NCBI GenBank assembly: GCA_038123715.1
Contig: JAYPAN010000001.1
Location: forward strand, 231,631 to 295,630
Reading direction: 5' to 3'
Length of the DNA: 64,000 bases
Source: JAYPAN01 sp038123715
GTDB lineage: Bacteria > Pseudomonadota > Alphaproteobacteria > RS24
Shown piece after piece: positions 34,445 to 43,403 of this stretch (within the stretch, counting starts at the first letter, position 1; each line of letters opens with the position of its first letter). Made by a program: the position numbers and the translations under genes. Under the pieces are notes generated by a model, which did no database searches, was not told where the DNA came from, and was given only the letters and a program-made list of their open reading frames with translations.

Positions 34445-34476
34445 AGCCGCGCCAGCAATCAGAGCCGCGCCAGCAA
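34445..34476. repeat. 18-bp-period direct repeat across the 3' end of pncC
   Basis: AGCCGCGCCAGCAA occurs at 34445-34458 and again at 34463-34476. On the minus strand this is an in-frame duplication of codons for Leu-Leu-Ala-Arg-Leu. The upstream copy ends in TGA (the pncC stop) and the downstream copy continues the same peptide after it. The pattern suggests a recent slippage duplication that kept or created the stop. Confidence 0.7.
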
Positions 34477-34947
34477 CATGTCCATAGCCGCATCCACCGT
34501 TGCCAGCCGCACTTCAGTGCGACCAATATCACCAAATTGATGACAAATATGTTCGACGCCATTTTCAGTGGCGGTTGCCATGTGAACCGTGCCGGCAGGT
34601 TTTTCCGGTGAGCCACCGCCCGGCCCGGCAATGCCGGAAACTGCAACGGTGAGATGGGCGGTTGTCATATCGAATGTGTTTTGCGCCATCGCGCGCACCA
34701 CCGGTTCGCTGACCGCGCCGTGTTCGGTCAATATATCTTCCGGCACGCCGAGAATATCGCGCTTGGCGCGGTTGGAATAAGTTACAAAGCTGCGGCCTAT
34801 CACGACGGATGAGCCGGGGATTTCTGTCAGCAGGCCAGCAATCAAACCGCCCGTGCAAGATTCTGCGGCGGCAACCCGCATATGCCTTTCGCCGCATATT
34901 TTCAGCAGCGTCTCGGCTTTTTCCATCAATTTCGCATCAAACAACAT
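34459..34947 (-). CDS. pncC: CinA-family nicotinamide-nucleotide amidohydrolase
   Basis: The enzyme deamidates nicotinamide mononucleotide to nicotinate mononucleotide in pyridine-nucleotide recycling. The 162-aa protein is a stand-alone C-terminal CinA domain. It has AAAESCTGGLIAGLLTEIPG near residue 26 (the Ser and Thr of the active site), FVTYSNRAKRDILGV and AVSGIAGPGGGSPEKPAGTV. Its C-terminus shows a tandem duplication. It starts 1 bp after the pgpA stop, so the minus-strand run ispDF-pgpA-pncC is probably an operon. Confidence 0.93.
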   Translation of the reverse strand: MLFDAKLMEKAETLLKICGERHMRVAAAESCTGGLIAGLLTEIPGSSVVIGRSFVTYSNRAKRDILGVPEDILTEHGAVSEPVVRAMAQNTFDMTTAHLTVAVSGIAGPGGGSPEKPAGTVHMATATENGVEHICHQFGDIGRTEVRLATVDAAMDMLLARL

Positions 34948-34948
34948 A

Positions 34949-35464
34949 TCAGCCTCCCAGACTCAAACCGTATCGTTGCAGCAAGTAGAGCGCAAGCGCG
35001 CTCATGCATCCGGCGAGAATATCATCGGCCATCACGCCCTCTGCGCCTTTGAGTTTTGTGTCCGCCCAGCTGACCGGCCAAGGTTTCACAATGTCGAAAA
35101 ACCGGAACAGCAAAAATGCCGCCGCCCATCCAGCCAGCGACGCCGGGGCAAAAGTCAGCGCAAGCCAAAGCCCGGCCACTTCGTCAATCACAATGGCCGA
35201 GGGATCCTGATTGTCATCATGCTGCAACCAAATATCACTGGCCCACATGCCCAGCGCATAGGCGATGCCAGCGCCGACAACCAGCCCGCCAAAACCGGCC
35301 ATTGCATAAAGCACATAACCGACCGGCAAGGCAGCCAGCGACCCCCAAGTGCCGGAGGCAGGGCGCAACAGGCCGCTGCCGAAAAATGTGGCAACCCAAA
35401 TCGCGGGCGATTTGCCGGTCAGACCGGCTGGGATTTTGTGGAACCGTGCCATTAACCTTGCCAT
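34949..35464 (-). CDS. pgpA: Phosphatidylglycerophosphatase A
   Basis: PgpA dephosphorylates phosphatidylglycerophosphate to phosphatidylglycerol at the inner membrane. The 171-aa protein has ATFFGSGLLRPASGTWGSLA near residue 25, the metal-binding segment AIVIDEVAGLWLAL and RFFDIVKPWPVSWADTKLKG, then MADDILAGCMSALAL. Several hydrophobic helices are visible. ATG 35452 (four codons later) is an alternative start. It lies 4 bp after ispDF. Confidence 0.95.
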   Translation of the reverse strand: MARLMARFHKIPAGLTGKSPAIWVATFFGSGLLRPASGTWGSLAALPVGYVLYAMAGFGGLVVGAGIAYALGMWASDIWLQHDDNQDPSAIVIDEVAGLWLALTFAPASLAGWAAAFLLFRFFDIVKPWPVSWADTKLKGAEGVMADDILAGCMSALALYLLQRYGLSLGG

Positions 35465-35468
35465 AGGA

Positions 35469-36671
35469 TTATTCCGCCACCGGCATCAGCACTGTGGCGA
35501 CGGCCTGTGCCGCCAAACCTTCGCCGCGACCGGTAAAGCCCAATCCTTCGGTTGTGGTGGCCTTGACCGATATGGCGGCGACGGGCAGGCGCAAAAGCTC
35601 GGACAGCCTCTGGCGCATGGCCTCTCTGTGCGGCTCAATTTTCGGTGCTTGGCAAATCAGTGTCACATCAATATGGGTCAAGCGCGCCCCTGCTTCATCT
35701 GCCAGTGACAGCGCATGGGTCAGAAAATCTGCGCTGTCACGGTCTTTATGCGCGTCATCAGAAGGCGGAAAATGACTGCCAATATCGCCCTGCGCCAATG
35801 CGCCAAGCAGCGCATCGGTGACGGCATGCAGGGCGACATCGGCATCGGAATGGCCGACCAATTGATGGGTGTGGGCAATGTCAATGCCGCCCAGCCTGAT
35901 ATGGCTATTGCTCGGCGTATCGGCAAAGCGGTGAACATCATAGCCGAAACCGGTGCGCGGCTGAACTTGCAGGGCAGGGGGCATAAAATCCTCCTCATGG
36001 GTCAGTTTGACATTTTGCGCTTCGCCCGCCACCAGGGCAATCGGCAGGCCGGCAATTTCGGCAACGGCGGCGTCGTCGGTCAGACCCTGCGGCGCGCGCC
36101 GATGCGCGTCAAGCAGGGCGGCGAAGGTAAAGGCTTGCGGGGTTTGTGCCTGCCACAGCCCGTCGCGCGAGACAGTTTCGGCAATTTTGCCATTATCGCC
36201 ACGCTTCAGCGTATCAGTCACTGGCAAGGCAGGCACGGCGCCGGCGGCAGAGCCAAGCGCCAGCAGGCAGCGCGAAATCAGCGCATCACTGATATAGGGG
36301 CGTGCCGCATCATGCACCAAAACCTGTTTGGGCGGCGTATCAGCAAATTGCGCGGCCAGCCCTTCAAGCCCAAGCAAAACCGATTGCTGGCGTGTCGCAC
36401 CGCCAATAATGGGCGGCAGCAATTTGGGGTTATCGACAAAATCTCGCACCGCCGCCTGATACAGGCCACTATCATTTTGGTGGATAACAACGGCCACAAA
36501 GTCAATCGCATCATGGCGCAAAAACGCTGCCAGCGATGCCGTCACCAAAGCAGTGTCCGGCTTGTCGGGGAGCGCGCGATATTGCTTGGGCAGGCCGTCA
36601 CCGGCGCGTTGTCCGCGCCCGGCGGCGACAATCAGTGCCAGATTGGTTGGATGAGAGGTGGTTTCAGCCAT
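35469..36671 (-). CDS. ispDF: Bifunctional IspD/IspF (MEP cytidylyltransferase and MEcPP synthase)
   Basis: The fused enzyme catalyses two MEP-pathway steps, CTP-dependent activation of MEP and cyclisation to MEcPP. The 400-aa protein has the IspD domain in residues 1-235 (ALIVAAGRGQRAGDGLPKQY, VHDAARPYIS, KLTHEEDF) and the IspF domain from about 240. The latter has GFGYDVHRFADTPSN, GHSDADVALHAVTDALLGAL and a TTTEGLGFTGRGEGLAAQA end. Fusion is typical of alphaproteobacteria. It works downstream of dxr (4244-5431) and is divergent from dusB. Confidence 0.97.
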   Translation of the reverse strand: MAETTSHPTNLALIVAAGRGQRAGDGLPKQYRALPDKPDTALVTASLAAFLRHDAIDFVAVVIHQNDSGLYQAAVRDFVDNPKLLPPIIGGATRQQSVLLGLEGLAAQFADTPPKQVLVHDAARPYISDALISRCLLALGSAAGAVPALPVTDTLKRGDNGKIAETVSRDGLWQAQTPQAFTFAALLDAHRRAPQGLTDDAAVAEIAGLPIALVAGEAQNVKLTHEEDFMPPALQVQPRTGFGYDVHRFADTPSNSHIRLGGIDIAHTHQLVGHSDADVALHAVTDALLGALAQGDIGSHFPPSDDAHKDRDSADFLTHALSLADEAGARLTHIDVTLICQAPKIEPHREAMRQRLSELLRLPVAAISVKATTTEGLGFTGRGEGLAAQAVATVLMPVAE

Positions 36672-36744
36672 GCGGCGGAGTTTAGACCGCAGCCCAGCCT
36701 ATTGCGAGGAATTTCCTTGATAATTTGGCGTAATGGCGGCATTG

Positions 36745-36791
36745 TGCCTAAACTTTAGGCATTTATATCGACTGCCTTTGGAGTGCCTTAA
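36745..36791. promoter_or_regulatory. TGCCT-repeat array and perfect palindrome between ispDF and dusB-ntrBC
   Basis: TGCCTAAA-C-TTTAGGCA at 36745-36761 is a perfect 8-bp inverted repeat around one base. Two further copies of the half-site in the same orientation follow: TGCCTTTG at 36773-36780 and TGCCTTAA at 36784-36791, ending 2 bp before the dusB ATG. The arrangement looks like a multi-site operator for an unidentified regulator of dusB-ntrB-ntrC and/or ispDF. No known consensus is recognised. Confidence 0.55.
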
Positions 36792-36793
36792 TT

Positions 36794-37786
36794 ATGACCA
36801 TACATCTTGGGCGTCATACGCTACCCGGTCAGGTTTTGCTGGCGCCCATGTCGGGTGTCACTGATTTGGCGTTTCGCCGTTGCGTGGCGCGGTGCAGTGA
36901 TATTGCCGTTGTCTCGGAAATGGTGGCTGGCGAGGCGCTTGTCGGCGAACGCCCCGATGTGGTGCGCCGCGCCGAAGGGGCAGGGCTTGAGCCGTTTATT
37001 CTGCAATTGGTTGGCCGCGACCCTTATTGGATGGCGAAGGGCGCCGAGCTTGCCGAAGCGGCCGGTGCAGACATTATCGACATAAATATGGGCTGTCCGT
37101 CGCGGCAAGTGACGGGCGGTCTGTCCGGCTCGGCGCTGATGCGCGACGAGGAACTTGCCGGCAATATCATCGCCGCCACAATTGCCGCGGTTGACGTGCC
37201 GGTGACGGTTAAAATGCGCCTTGGCTGGGATGATAGCAGCCTGAATGCGCCGCATTTGGCGCGGCTGGCGCAAGCGCATGGCGCACAAATGATAACCGTG
37301 CATGGCCGCACGCGCTGTCAATTTTATAAGGGCGCGGCGGATTGGGCGGCGGTGCGGGAAACGGTGGATGCGGTCAATGTGCCGGTGATTGTCAATGGCG
37401 ATATTGTTGATGGCGCTGCGGCGCGGGCTGCTTTGGCGGCATCGGGCGCAGCTGGCGTCATGGTTGGGCGCGCCTGTATTGGCCGGCCTTGGTTGCCCGG
37501 GCAAATTGATCATTTCCTCGCCCATAATGTCTGGCCGGCAGACCCGACACCGCAGGCGCAATATGAGATTTTCCGGCAATGGTATGACGATGCTTTGCAG
37601 CTTTACGGAGCCGGTCACGGCGTTCGGGTCAGCCGCAAGCATATTGCCGGTTTCATCAAATCACTGGTCGGGCAAGATATCGGCGCGCGCCATAGCGGCC
37701 AGATTTGCCGGATTGACGACCCGCATGAAGTGGTCGCGGCAATGACCGAATTATACACAAACACATCTATCCATGAGGCTGCCTGA
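36794..37786 (+). CDS. dusB: tRNA-dihydrouridine synthase (DusB/NifR3 family)
   Basis: Dus enzymes reduce uridines in the tRNA D-loop using FMN and NADPH. The 330-aa protein has LLAPMSGVTDLAFRR near residue 15, DINMGCPSRQVTGGLSGSAL with the catalytic Cys near 98, VKMRLGWDDSS and TVHGRTRCQFYKG. The FMN-phosphate region is VMVGRACIGRPWL. Coupling to ntrBC is classical (nifR3-ntrB-ntrC in purple alphaproteobacteria), and its stop overlaps the ntrB ATG (TGATG). Confidence 0.96.
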   Translation: MTIHLGRHTLPGQVLLAPMSGVTDLAFRRCVARCSDIAVVSEMVAGEALVGERPDVVRRAEGAGLEPFILQLVGRDPYWMAKGAELAEAAGADIIDINMGCPSRQVTGGLSGSALMRDEELAGNIIAATIAAVDVPVTVKMRLGWDDSSLNAPHLARLAQAHGAQMITVHGRTRCQFYKGAADWAAVRETVDAVNVPVIVNGDIVDGAAARAALAASGAAGVMVGRACIGRPWLPGQIDHFLAHNVWPADPTPQAQYEIFRQWYDDALQLYGAGHGVRVSRKHIAGFIKSLVGQDIGARHSGQICRIDDPHEVVAAMTELYTNTSIHEAA

Positions 37787-38907
37787 TGTCCGAGGCCATA
37801 GCTGACACCAACCCGTTTGATGAGAAAGTCATTCTCGACTCCATGCCGCAACCGGTTCTGGCCGTCGGCAATGACCGGCGCGTGCGCTATGCCAATCTGT
37901 CAGCGCAGGAGTTTTTTGGCAGGTCGCTGGCCAGCCTGCAAAAAAAGCATATTGCTGACATGCTGCCCTTTGGCAGCCCGCTTGTCAGCCTGATTGAAAA
38001 ATGTCTCGATTTCGGGCAGCACTTCAATGAATATGGGCTGGATTTGAGTGGGCCACATGCCGGCAATGACCGCATGGCCGACATTCATGTCGCTTCGGTT
38101 GATTTGCCGCCGCATGACGCGCTGGCGCTGGTGATTGTGCAACCGCGCTCAATTGCCCATCATATTGACCGGCAATTGACCCATCGCGGCGCGGCGCGCT
38201 CGGTCAGTGCCATGTCGGCCATGCTGGCGCATGAGATTAAAAACCCGCTATCGGGCATTAAAGGGGCGGCGCAATTGCTGGAAGTTGATGCCGACAGCGA
38301 CAATCAGGCATTGACGCGGCTGATTTGCGACGAAACCGACCGGATTGCCGGTTTGGTTGGGCAGTTTGAACAATTTTCCAACACGCCAACCGATATGGAT
38401 AATCCGGTCAATATCCACGCTGTGCTGGATAATGTGCGCTTGCTGGCGGTTAATGGTTTTGCCGCGCATGTGCGTATCATTGAAAATTACGACCCGTCAC
38501 TGCCGCCCGTGCTGGGCAATCGGGATATGCTGACCCAAGTGTTTCTCAATCTGGTCAAAAATGCTGCCGAAGCGGTTGATAATAGCAAGGGTGAGATACG
38601 GCTTTATTCAGCCTTTCGTCCGGGTGTTCGGCTGTCCGTGCCGGGTCGCGCGCGACCGGTCAGCCTGCCGCTTGAATTTGGCGTGATTGATAATGGCATT
38701 GGTGTACCGGAAGATATCAAGCGCCATTTGTTTGACCCATTTGTCACCACCAAATCCACCGGCACTGGTCTGGGGCTGGCTATGGTGGCGAAAATTGTCG
38801 GTGATCATGGCGGCACAATTGAATGTGACAGTGTGCCGGGGCGCACGCTGTTTTGTGTGCGCCTGCCAATGGCGGGAGCCGATATTGGCGAGGGAGAGGC
38901 GTTGTGA
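37786..38907 (+). CDS. ntrB: Nitrogen regulation sensor histidine kinase NtrB
   Basis: NtrB phosphorylates NtrC under nitrogen limitation, controlled by PII protein. The 373-aa cytoplasmic kinase has a PAS domain (about 15-115, LDSMPQPVLAVGNDRRVRYA) and the phospho-His in MLAHEIKNPLSGIKGAAQLL near residue 149. The ATPase N-box is NLVKNAAEAVD. The G boxes are DNGIGVPEDI and TTKSTGTGLGLAMVAKI. No transmembrane segment is visible. Its TGA overlaps the ntrC GTG. Confidence 0.96.
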   Translation: MSEAIADTNPFDEKVILDSMPQPVLAVGNDRRVRYANLSAQEFFGRSLASLQKKHIADMLPFGSPLVSLIEKCLDFGQHFNEYGLDLSGPHAGNDRMADIHVASVDLPPHDALALVIVQPRSIAHHIDRQLTHRGAARSVSAMSAMLAHEIKNPLSGIKGAAQLLEVDADSDNQALTRLICDETDRIAGLVGQFEQFSNTPTDMDNPVNIHAVLDNVRLLAVNGFAAHVRIIENYDPSLPPVLGNRDMLTQVFLNLVKNAAEAVDNSKGEIRLYSAFRPGVRLSVPGRARPVSLPLEFGVIDNGIGVPEDIKRHLFDPFVTTKSTGTGLGLAMVAKIVGDHGGTIECDSVPGRTLFCVRLPMAGADIGEGEAL

Positions 38908-40355
38908 GCAATCAGACCATTTTGGTGGCCGATGATGACAAGGCCATTCGCACTGTTTTGACGCAAGCCCTGACCCGTGCGGGTTTTGAGGTGCGCGCCA
39001 CCGGCACGGCCGCTTCGCTGTGGCAATGGGTTCAAAATGGCGAGGGTGATGTGATTGTCACCGATGTGATGATGCCTGACCATAATGCGTTTGACCTGAT
39101 ACCGCGTATCAAGAAATTGCGTCCCAATCTGCCAATTATTGTGATTTCGGCCAAAAACACTTTGGCGACGGCAATCACCGCAGCCGAGCGCGGTGCTTTT
39201 GACTATTTGCCCAAACCATTTGACCTGACCGAATTGACCGGTCTTGTGCAGCGGGCGGTGGATTTGCCTGATGAGGCGCAAAGCCGTCCTGCGGTTGATG
39301 AGGAAGAAGATACGCTGCCATTGGTTGGGCGTTCACCGGCCATGCAGGAGATTTACCGCGCCGTCGCGCGAATGACGCAAAATGATTTGTCGGTGCTGAT
39401 TACCGGCGATAGCGGCACAGGTAAGGAATTGGTGGCGCGCGCGCTGCACGAATATGGTCGCCGCAAGCGCGGTCAGTTTGTTGCCCTCAATATGGCGGCA
39501 ATACCGCGCGAATTGATTGAGAGTGAATTATTCGGCCATGAACGCGGCTCTTTCACCGGCGCCAATCAGCGTATGGAAGGCCGCTTTGCCCAAGCCGAAG
39601 GTGGCACGCTGTTTTTGGATGAGATTGGCGATATGCCAATGGATACGCAAACAAGGCTGTTGCGGGTTTTGCAGGAAGGCGAATACACCACCATTGGCGG
39701 GCGCACACCGATACGCACAGATGTGCGTATCATTGCGGCCACCCATCAGGATTTGCGCCGCCTGATACGCCAAGGCCTGTTCCGCGAAGATTTGTTTTTC
39801 AGGCTCAATGTTGTGCCGCTGCGCTTGCCGCCCCTGCGCGAGCGCTCGGAAGATGTTGATGACCTCATTCGGCATTTCATGGTGCTGGGCGCGCGCGAAG
39901 GGCTGGCTCCGAAAACTTTTGATGCCGAGGCATTGGATATATTGCGGGCGCATAGCTGGCCGGGCAATGTGCGCGAGCTGGAAAATCTGGTGCGCCGCAT
40001 TGCCGCCCTGCACAGCGAGGAAGTGATAAGCGCCGATATTGTGCGGCTTGAATTACAAGATACGCCGTCAACCCCGATGACTGGCGGGCAGGTCAGTGGC
40101 AGCAGTCTGAGTGACAGCCTGCATCAGCATTTGGCAACTTATTTTGCCAATCATGGCGATAGCCTGCCGCCCAATGGGCTTTATGAGCGCGTCTTGCGCG
40201 AAGTTGAAATACCTTTGTTGGAACTGACGCTTGCCGCGACACGCGGCAATCAGATTAAGGCGGCTGAATTGCTGGGGCTGAACCGCAATACGCTGCGGAA
40301 GAAAATACGCGAGCTGGGTGTTGATGTGGTGCGCGCCCGCCGCGATGAAGCCTGA
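38904..40355 (+). CDS. ntrC: Nitrogen regulation response regulator NtrC
   Basis: NtrC activates sigma-54 promoters of nitrogen-assimilation genes. The 483-aa protein has a receiver domain with phospho-Asp in VIVTDVMMPDHN (about residue 54). The AAA+ domain has Walker A GDSGTGKELVARAL, Walker B GGTLFLDEIGD and the sigma-54 loop as GSFTGA instead of GAFTGA. A Fis-type helix-turn-helix lies at the C-terminus (QIKAAELLGLNRNTLRKKI). GTG 38904 overlaps the ntrB stop and follows GGGAGAGG. NtrY/NtrX, often next, are absent. Confidence 0.95.
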   Translation: MSNQTILVADDDKAIRTVLTQALTRAGFEVRATGTAASLWQWVQNGEGDVIVTDVMMPDHNAFDLIPRIKKLRPNLPIIVISAKNTLATAITAAERGAFDYLPKPFDLTELTGLVQRAVDLPDEAQSRPAVDEEEDTLPLVGRSPAMQEIYRAVARMTQNDLSVLITGDSGTGKELVARALHEYGRRKRGQFVALNMAAIPRELIESELFGHERGSFTGANQRMEGRFAQAEGGTLFLDEIGDMPMDTQTRLLRVLQEGEYTTIGGRTPIRTDVRIIAATHQDLRRLIRQGLFREDLFFRLNVVPLRLPPLRERSEDVDDLIRHFMVLGAREGLAPKTFDAEALDILRAHSWPGNVRELENLVRRIAALHSEEVISADIVRLELQDTPSTPMTGGQVSGSSLSDSLHQHLATYFANHGDSLPPNGLYERVLREVEIPLLELTLAATRGNQIKAAELLGLNRNTLRKKIRELGVDVVRARRDEA

Positions 40356-40444
40356 CCGGCTGTTCCCGCTTGCGCCGATTGGCTGGCAGCGATAGTGTTT
40401 TGTCTCGACGGTAGCCAAAACCGCAAGCAAGGGAGGACAGAATA

Positions 40445-41572
40445 ATGGCGACAGGGCCACTTAGCGGAGTGAAAATTCTTGAATTTGCAGGTATCGGGCC
40501 GGGGCCGTTTTGCGCCATGCTGTTGTCTGATATGGGCGCAGATATTTTGCGGATTGACCGCAAGGGCGCGCAGGGCGGCTCGCCAAATGATTTGACCAGT
40601 CGCGGGCGCAAATCAATCGCTGTTGATTTGAAAAAGCCGGAAGGCATTGAAACGGTTCTGAAACTGGTCGAAAAGGCTGACATGTTGCAGGAGGGCTTTC
40701 GCCCCGGCGTGATGGAGCGTTTGGGGCTGGGGCCGGATGTCTGTCTGGCGCGCAATCCAAAACTTGTTTACGGGCGCATGACCGGCTGGGGTCAGACCGG
40801 GCCGCTGGCGCATGCGGCAGGCCATGACATAAATTATATTTCCCTGACCGGTGCTTTGCACGCGATTGGCACAATTGACCAACCTGTGCCGCCTTTGAAT
40901 CTGGTTGGTGATTTTGGCGGCGGCGCGCTGTATCTGGCAATGGGTATGTGTGCTGCTCTGTTTGAGGCGCAGCGTTCCGGCGCCGGGCAGGTGATTGACT
41001 GCGCCATGACCGATGGCGCGGCCTCGCTTATGTCCATGTTTTACGGCATGAAGGCGTCGGGCATTTGGCAAGACAAGCGCGGGGTTAATTTGCTGGATGG
41101 CGGCGCGCATTTTTACGGCTGCTATCAAACCGCCGATGACAAGTTTATCGCGCTGGGGTCAATCGAGCCGCAATTTTATGCGTTGTTGCGCGAAAAGGCC
41201 GGATTGTCCGAAGCCGATTGGGATGCCCAAATGAGCGCGACCGGTTGGCCCGGTTTGCAGGAAAAACTTGCTGCGGTGATTAAAACCAAAACCCGCGATG
41301 AGTGGGATGCGCTGATGGAAGGCACAGATGTCTGCTATGCGCCGGTTTTGGATATGAATGAGGCGCCGGCGCATCATCACAATAAGGCGCGCGAGACATT
41401 GGTGGAAGCCTATGGGGTGATGCAGCCCAATGTTGCGCCGCGTTTCAGCCGAACGCAAAGCGCCATACAGGGGCCGCCCCCAAAGATTGGCGAGCATAAT
41501 GACACGGCGCTGGCCGATTGGGGATTGGATGATGCCGATATTGCGGCAGTGAAACAGGCCGAAGCGATATAG
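40445..41572 (+). CDS. Alpha-methylacyl-CoA racemase (CaiB/BaiF CoA-transferase family)
   Basis: This family III enzyme likely epimerises (2R)/(2S)-methyl-branched acyl-CoAs so that beta-oxidation can proceed. The 375-aa protein has VKILEFAGIGPGPFCAMLLS at the start, SRGRKSIAVDLKKPEG and the racemase His/Asp pair in AGHDINYISLTG and LVGDFGGGALYL. The GIGPGPF motif and the GHD/GDFGGG pair point to racemase rather than formyl- or succinyl-CoA transferase. GGGAGGA stands before the ATG. It may serve the acyl-CoA genes further right. Confidence 0.87.
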   Translation: MATGPLSGVKILEFAGIGPGPFCAMLLSDMGADILRIDRKGAQGGSPNDLTSRGRKSIAVDLKKPEGIETVLKLVEKADMLQEGFRPGVMERLGLGPDVCLARNPKLVYGRMTGWGQTGPLAHAAGHDINYISLTGALHAIGTIDQPVPPLNLVGDFGGGALYLAMGMCAALFEAQRSGAGQVIDCAMTDGAASLMSMFYGMKASGIWQDKRGVNLLDGGAHFYGCYQTADDKFIALGSIEPQFYALLREKAGLSEADWDAQMSATGWPGLQEKLAAVIKTKTRDEWDALMEGTDVCYAPVLDMNEAPAHHHNKARETLVEAYGVMQPNVAPRFSRTQSAIQGPPPKIGEHNDTALADWGLDDADIAAVKQAEAI

Positions 41573-41599
41573 GCGAAACCATATGGCGGAGTTCCAGTT

Positions 41600-43399
41600 C
41601 TAATTATCGTGTGATATCCACCAGCTATCCAGCCTTGCACCATATAGCGAATGGTCAAATGGATGGCCGATATAATGCCAATGGGCAAGCCACTGGTTCG
41701 GCAAATGATAAAGCGGCACAAAATAATGGCCGTTCATAATGGCGCGATCCAGCGCGCGGGCTGCAATGGTGAAGGCGGCAGGGGTTTCAGCGCTAGTCAG
41801 CGCATTTATCGCCGCGTCAACGCCCTTGTCACGAATACCGGCATAATTGCGACTGCCCGGCGTATCGGCTGCGGCGCTGCCCCAATAATAGGCTTGCTCA
41901 TTGCCCGGTGACAGTGAGGCGTAATAATTATAAATGATGATGTCATAGTCAAAACTCTGCAAATGGCGTTGATATTGGCTGGAGTCGAGCAGGCGCACAT
42001 TTAACTCAATGCCGATTTGCGCCAACATGCGTCGCCACGCCATAGCCAGCCTTTGGTCGGCGCGCTGCTGCACCAGAATTTCGAATTTAACTTGCGTGCC
42101 ATTCGGCGAAAATAATTTACCCGCTTGTTGGGTGTAACCGGCTTCTTCCAACATGGTCATGGCTTGCAGGCGCAACATGCGGTCGCGACCGGAGCCGTCA
42201 CTGACCGGGGCTTTGTAACCGGCGATAAGGATTTCCGGTTCAATGAGGCTGTCGGCCAATAATTGCATTTCCACCGAGTCGGCTTCATTGCCGGTCGCGC
42301 TCAATGCGGTATTACCGAAATAGCTTTCTGTGCGCTTATATGTGCCGCCAAACAAAACGCGATTAACCCATTGAAAATCAAACATCAGGTCAAGTGCCTG
42401 TCGCAAGCTGCGATCGGCCAAAAGCGGGCGGCGCGTGTTCAGCACAAAGCCGCGCAAGCCTGAGGGCGTTCCCAATGGCACGGTTAATTTGGTGATGCGG
42501 CCATCGCGTGCGGCGGGGAAATCAAAGCTTGACAGCCAACGCTGCGGATTATTTTCCACCCAGACATCAATGTCACCGGCCTTGAAACTTTCAAATGCTG
42601 TGCCTTCATCGCGGAAATAATTATCAACCAACCGGTCGAAATTATGCCGTCCCGTGCTGGTCGGCAGGGCATTGCCCCAATAATCAGCATTGCGGGTAAA
42701 GACGACTTGCGCGCCCGGCGTTACCTCCTCAATCATATAGGGGCCGGAGCCAATCGGCGTTTGCAAATTGGCCGATTTAATGTCGCGAGCTTCATATATA
42801 TGTTGCGGCAATATCGGCATCAGGCCGATAATCAGCGGCAATTCGCGGTCGGCAAGGCCTTTGTCAAAATGGAATGTCACCTCGCGCGGGCTGTTTTTTT
42901 CGACCCGTTTGACTTTGCTGTAATAATAGCGGTGATTGGGTTTTCCTTGTTCTTTCAATAAGTTCCAAGAGAATATGACATCATCGGCGCGCACGGGCTG
43001 GCCGTCCGAAAATTGCGCTGCTGCGCGCAGGCGAAAGCGCACATATTGGCGTGCCGCATCGGTTTCTACACTTTCCGCCAGCAGACCATAAAGGCTGAAG
43101 GCTTCGCCATAATGGCGCGCCATCAGGCTTTCAAAAACGCGCTCGCGTATATTGCGGGCAACATTGCCACGCACGGCAAACGGGTTGAGACTGTCGAAAC
43201 TGCCCGGCTGCGCCATCCGCAAAGTGCCGCCCTTCAAAGCGCGCGGGTCGGCATCTGTGAAATGACTGTATGTTGACGGCAGGGTCGGGTCGCCATGCAT
43301 GGCCAGGGCATGATTATTGGATTGCGCTTGCGCGGCGATACCCCAAAGTGAGATCAGCAGAACAAGGCCAAGCCGTGTCGGGTTTATTATCTGGTTCAT
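41600..43399 (-). CDS. ABC transporter substrate-binding protein, family 5 (YejA-like)
   Basis: The 599-aa precursor has a signal peptide (LGLVLLISLWGIAAQAQS). It has the bacterial family 5 solute-binding fold: LKGGTLRMAQPGSFDSLNPF, FRLRAAAQFSDGQPVRADDV, GSGPYMIEEVTPGAQVVF and RRPLLADRSLRQALDLMFDF. Family members bind oligopeptides or similar ligands in the periplasm for YejBEF-type ABC importers. No permease or ATPase gene is adjacent, so it either works with a distant system or has another role. Confidence 0.88.
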   Translation of the reverse strand: MNQIINPTRLGLVLLISLWGIAAQAQSNNHALAMHGDPTLPSTYSHFTDADPRALKGGTLRMAQPGSFDSLNPFAVRGNVARNIRERVFESLMARHYGEAFSLYGLLAESVETDAARQYVRFRLRAAAQFSDGQPVRADDVIFSWNLLKEQGKPNHRYYYSKVKRVEKNSPREVTFHFDKGLADRELPLIIGLMPILPQHIYEARDIKSANLQTPIGSGPYMIEEVTPGAQVVFTRNADYWGNALPTSTGRHNFDRLVDNYFRDEGTAFESFKAGDIDVWVENNPQRWLSSFDFPAARDGRITKLTVPLGTPSGLRGFVLNTRRPLLADRSLRQALDLMFDFQWVNRVLFGGTYKRTESYFGNTALSATGNEADSVEMQLLADSLIEPEILIAGYKAPVSDGSGRDRMLRLQAMTMLEEAGYTQQAGKLFSPNGTQVKFEILVQQRADQRLAMAWRRMLAQIGIELNVRLLDSSQYQRHLQSFDYDIIIYNYYASLSPGNEQAYYWGSAAADTPGSRNYAGIRDKGVDAAINALTSAETPAAFTIAARALDRAIMNGHYFVPLYHLPNQWLAHWHYIGHPFDHSLYGARLDSWWISHDN

Positions 43400-43403
43400 T
43401 TTA

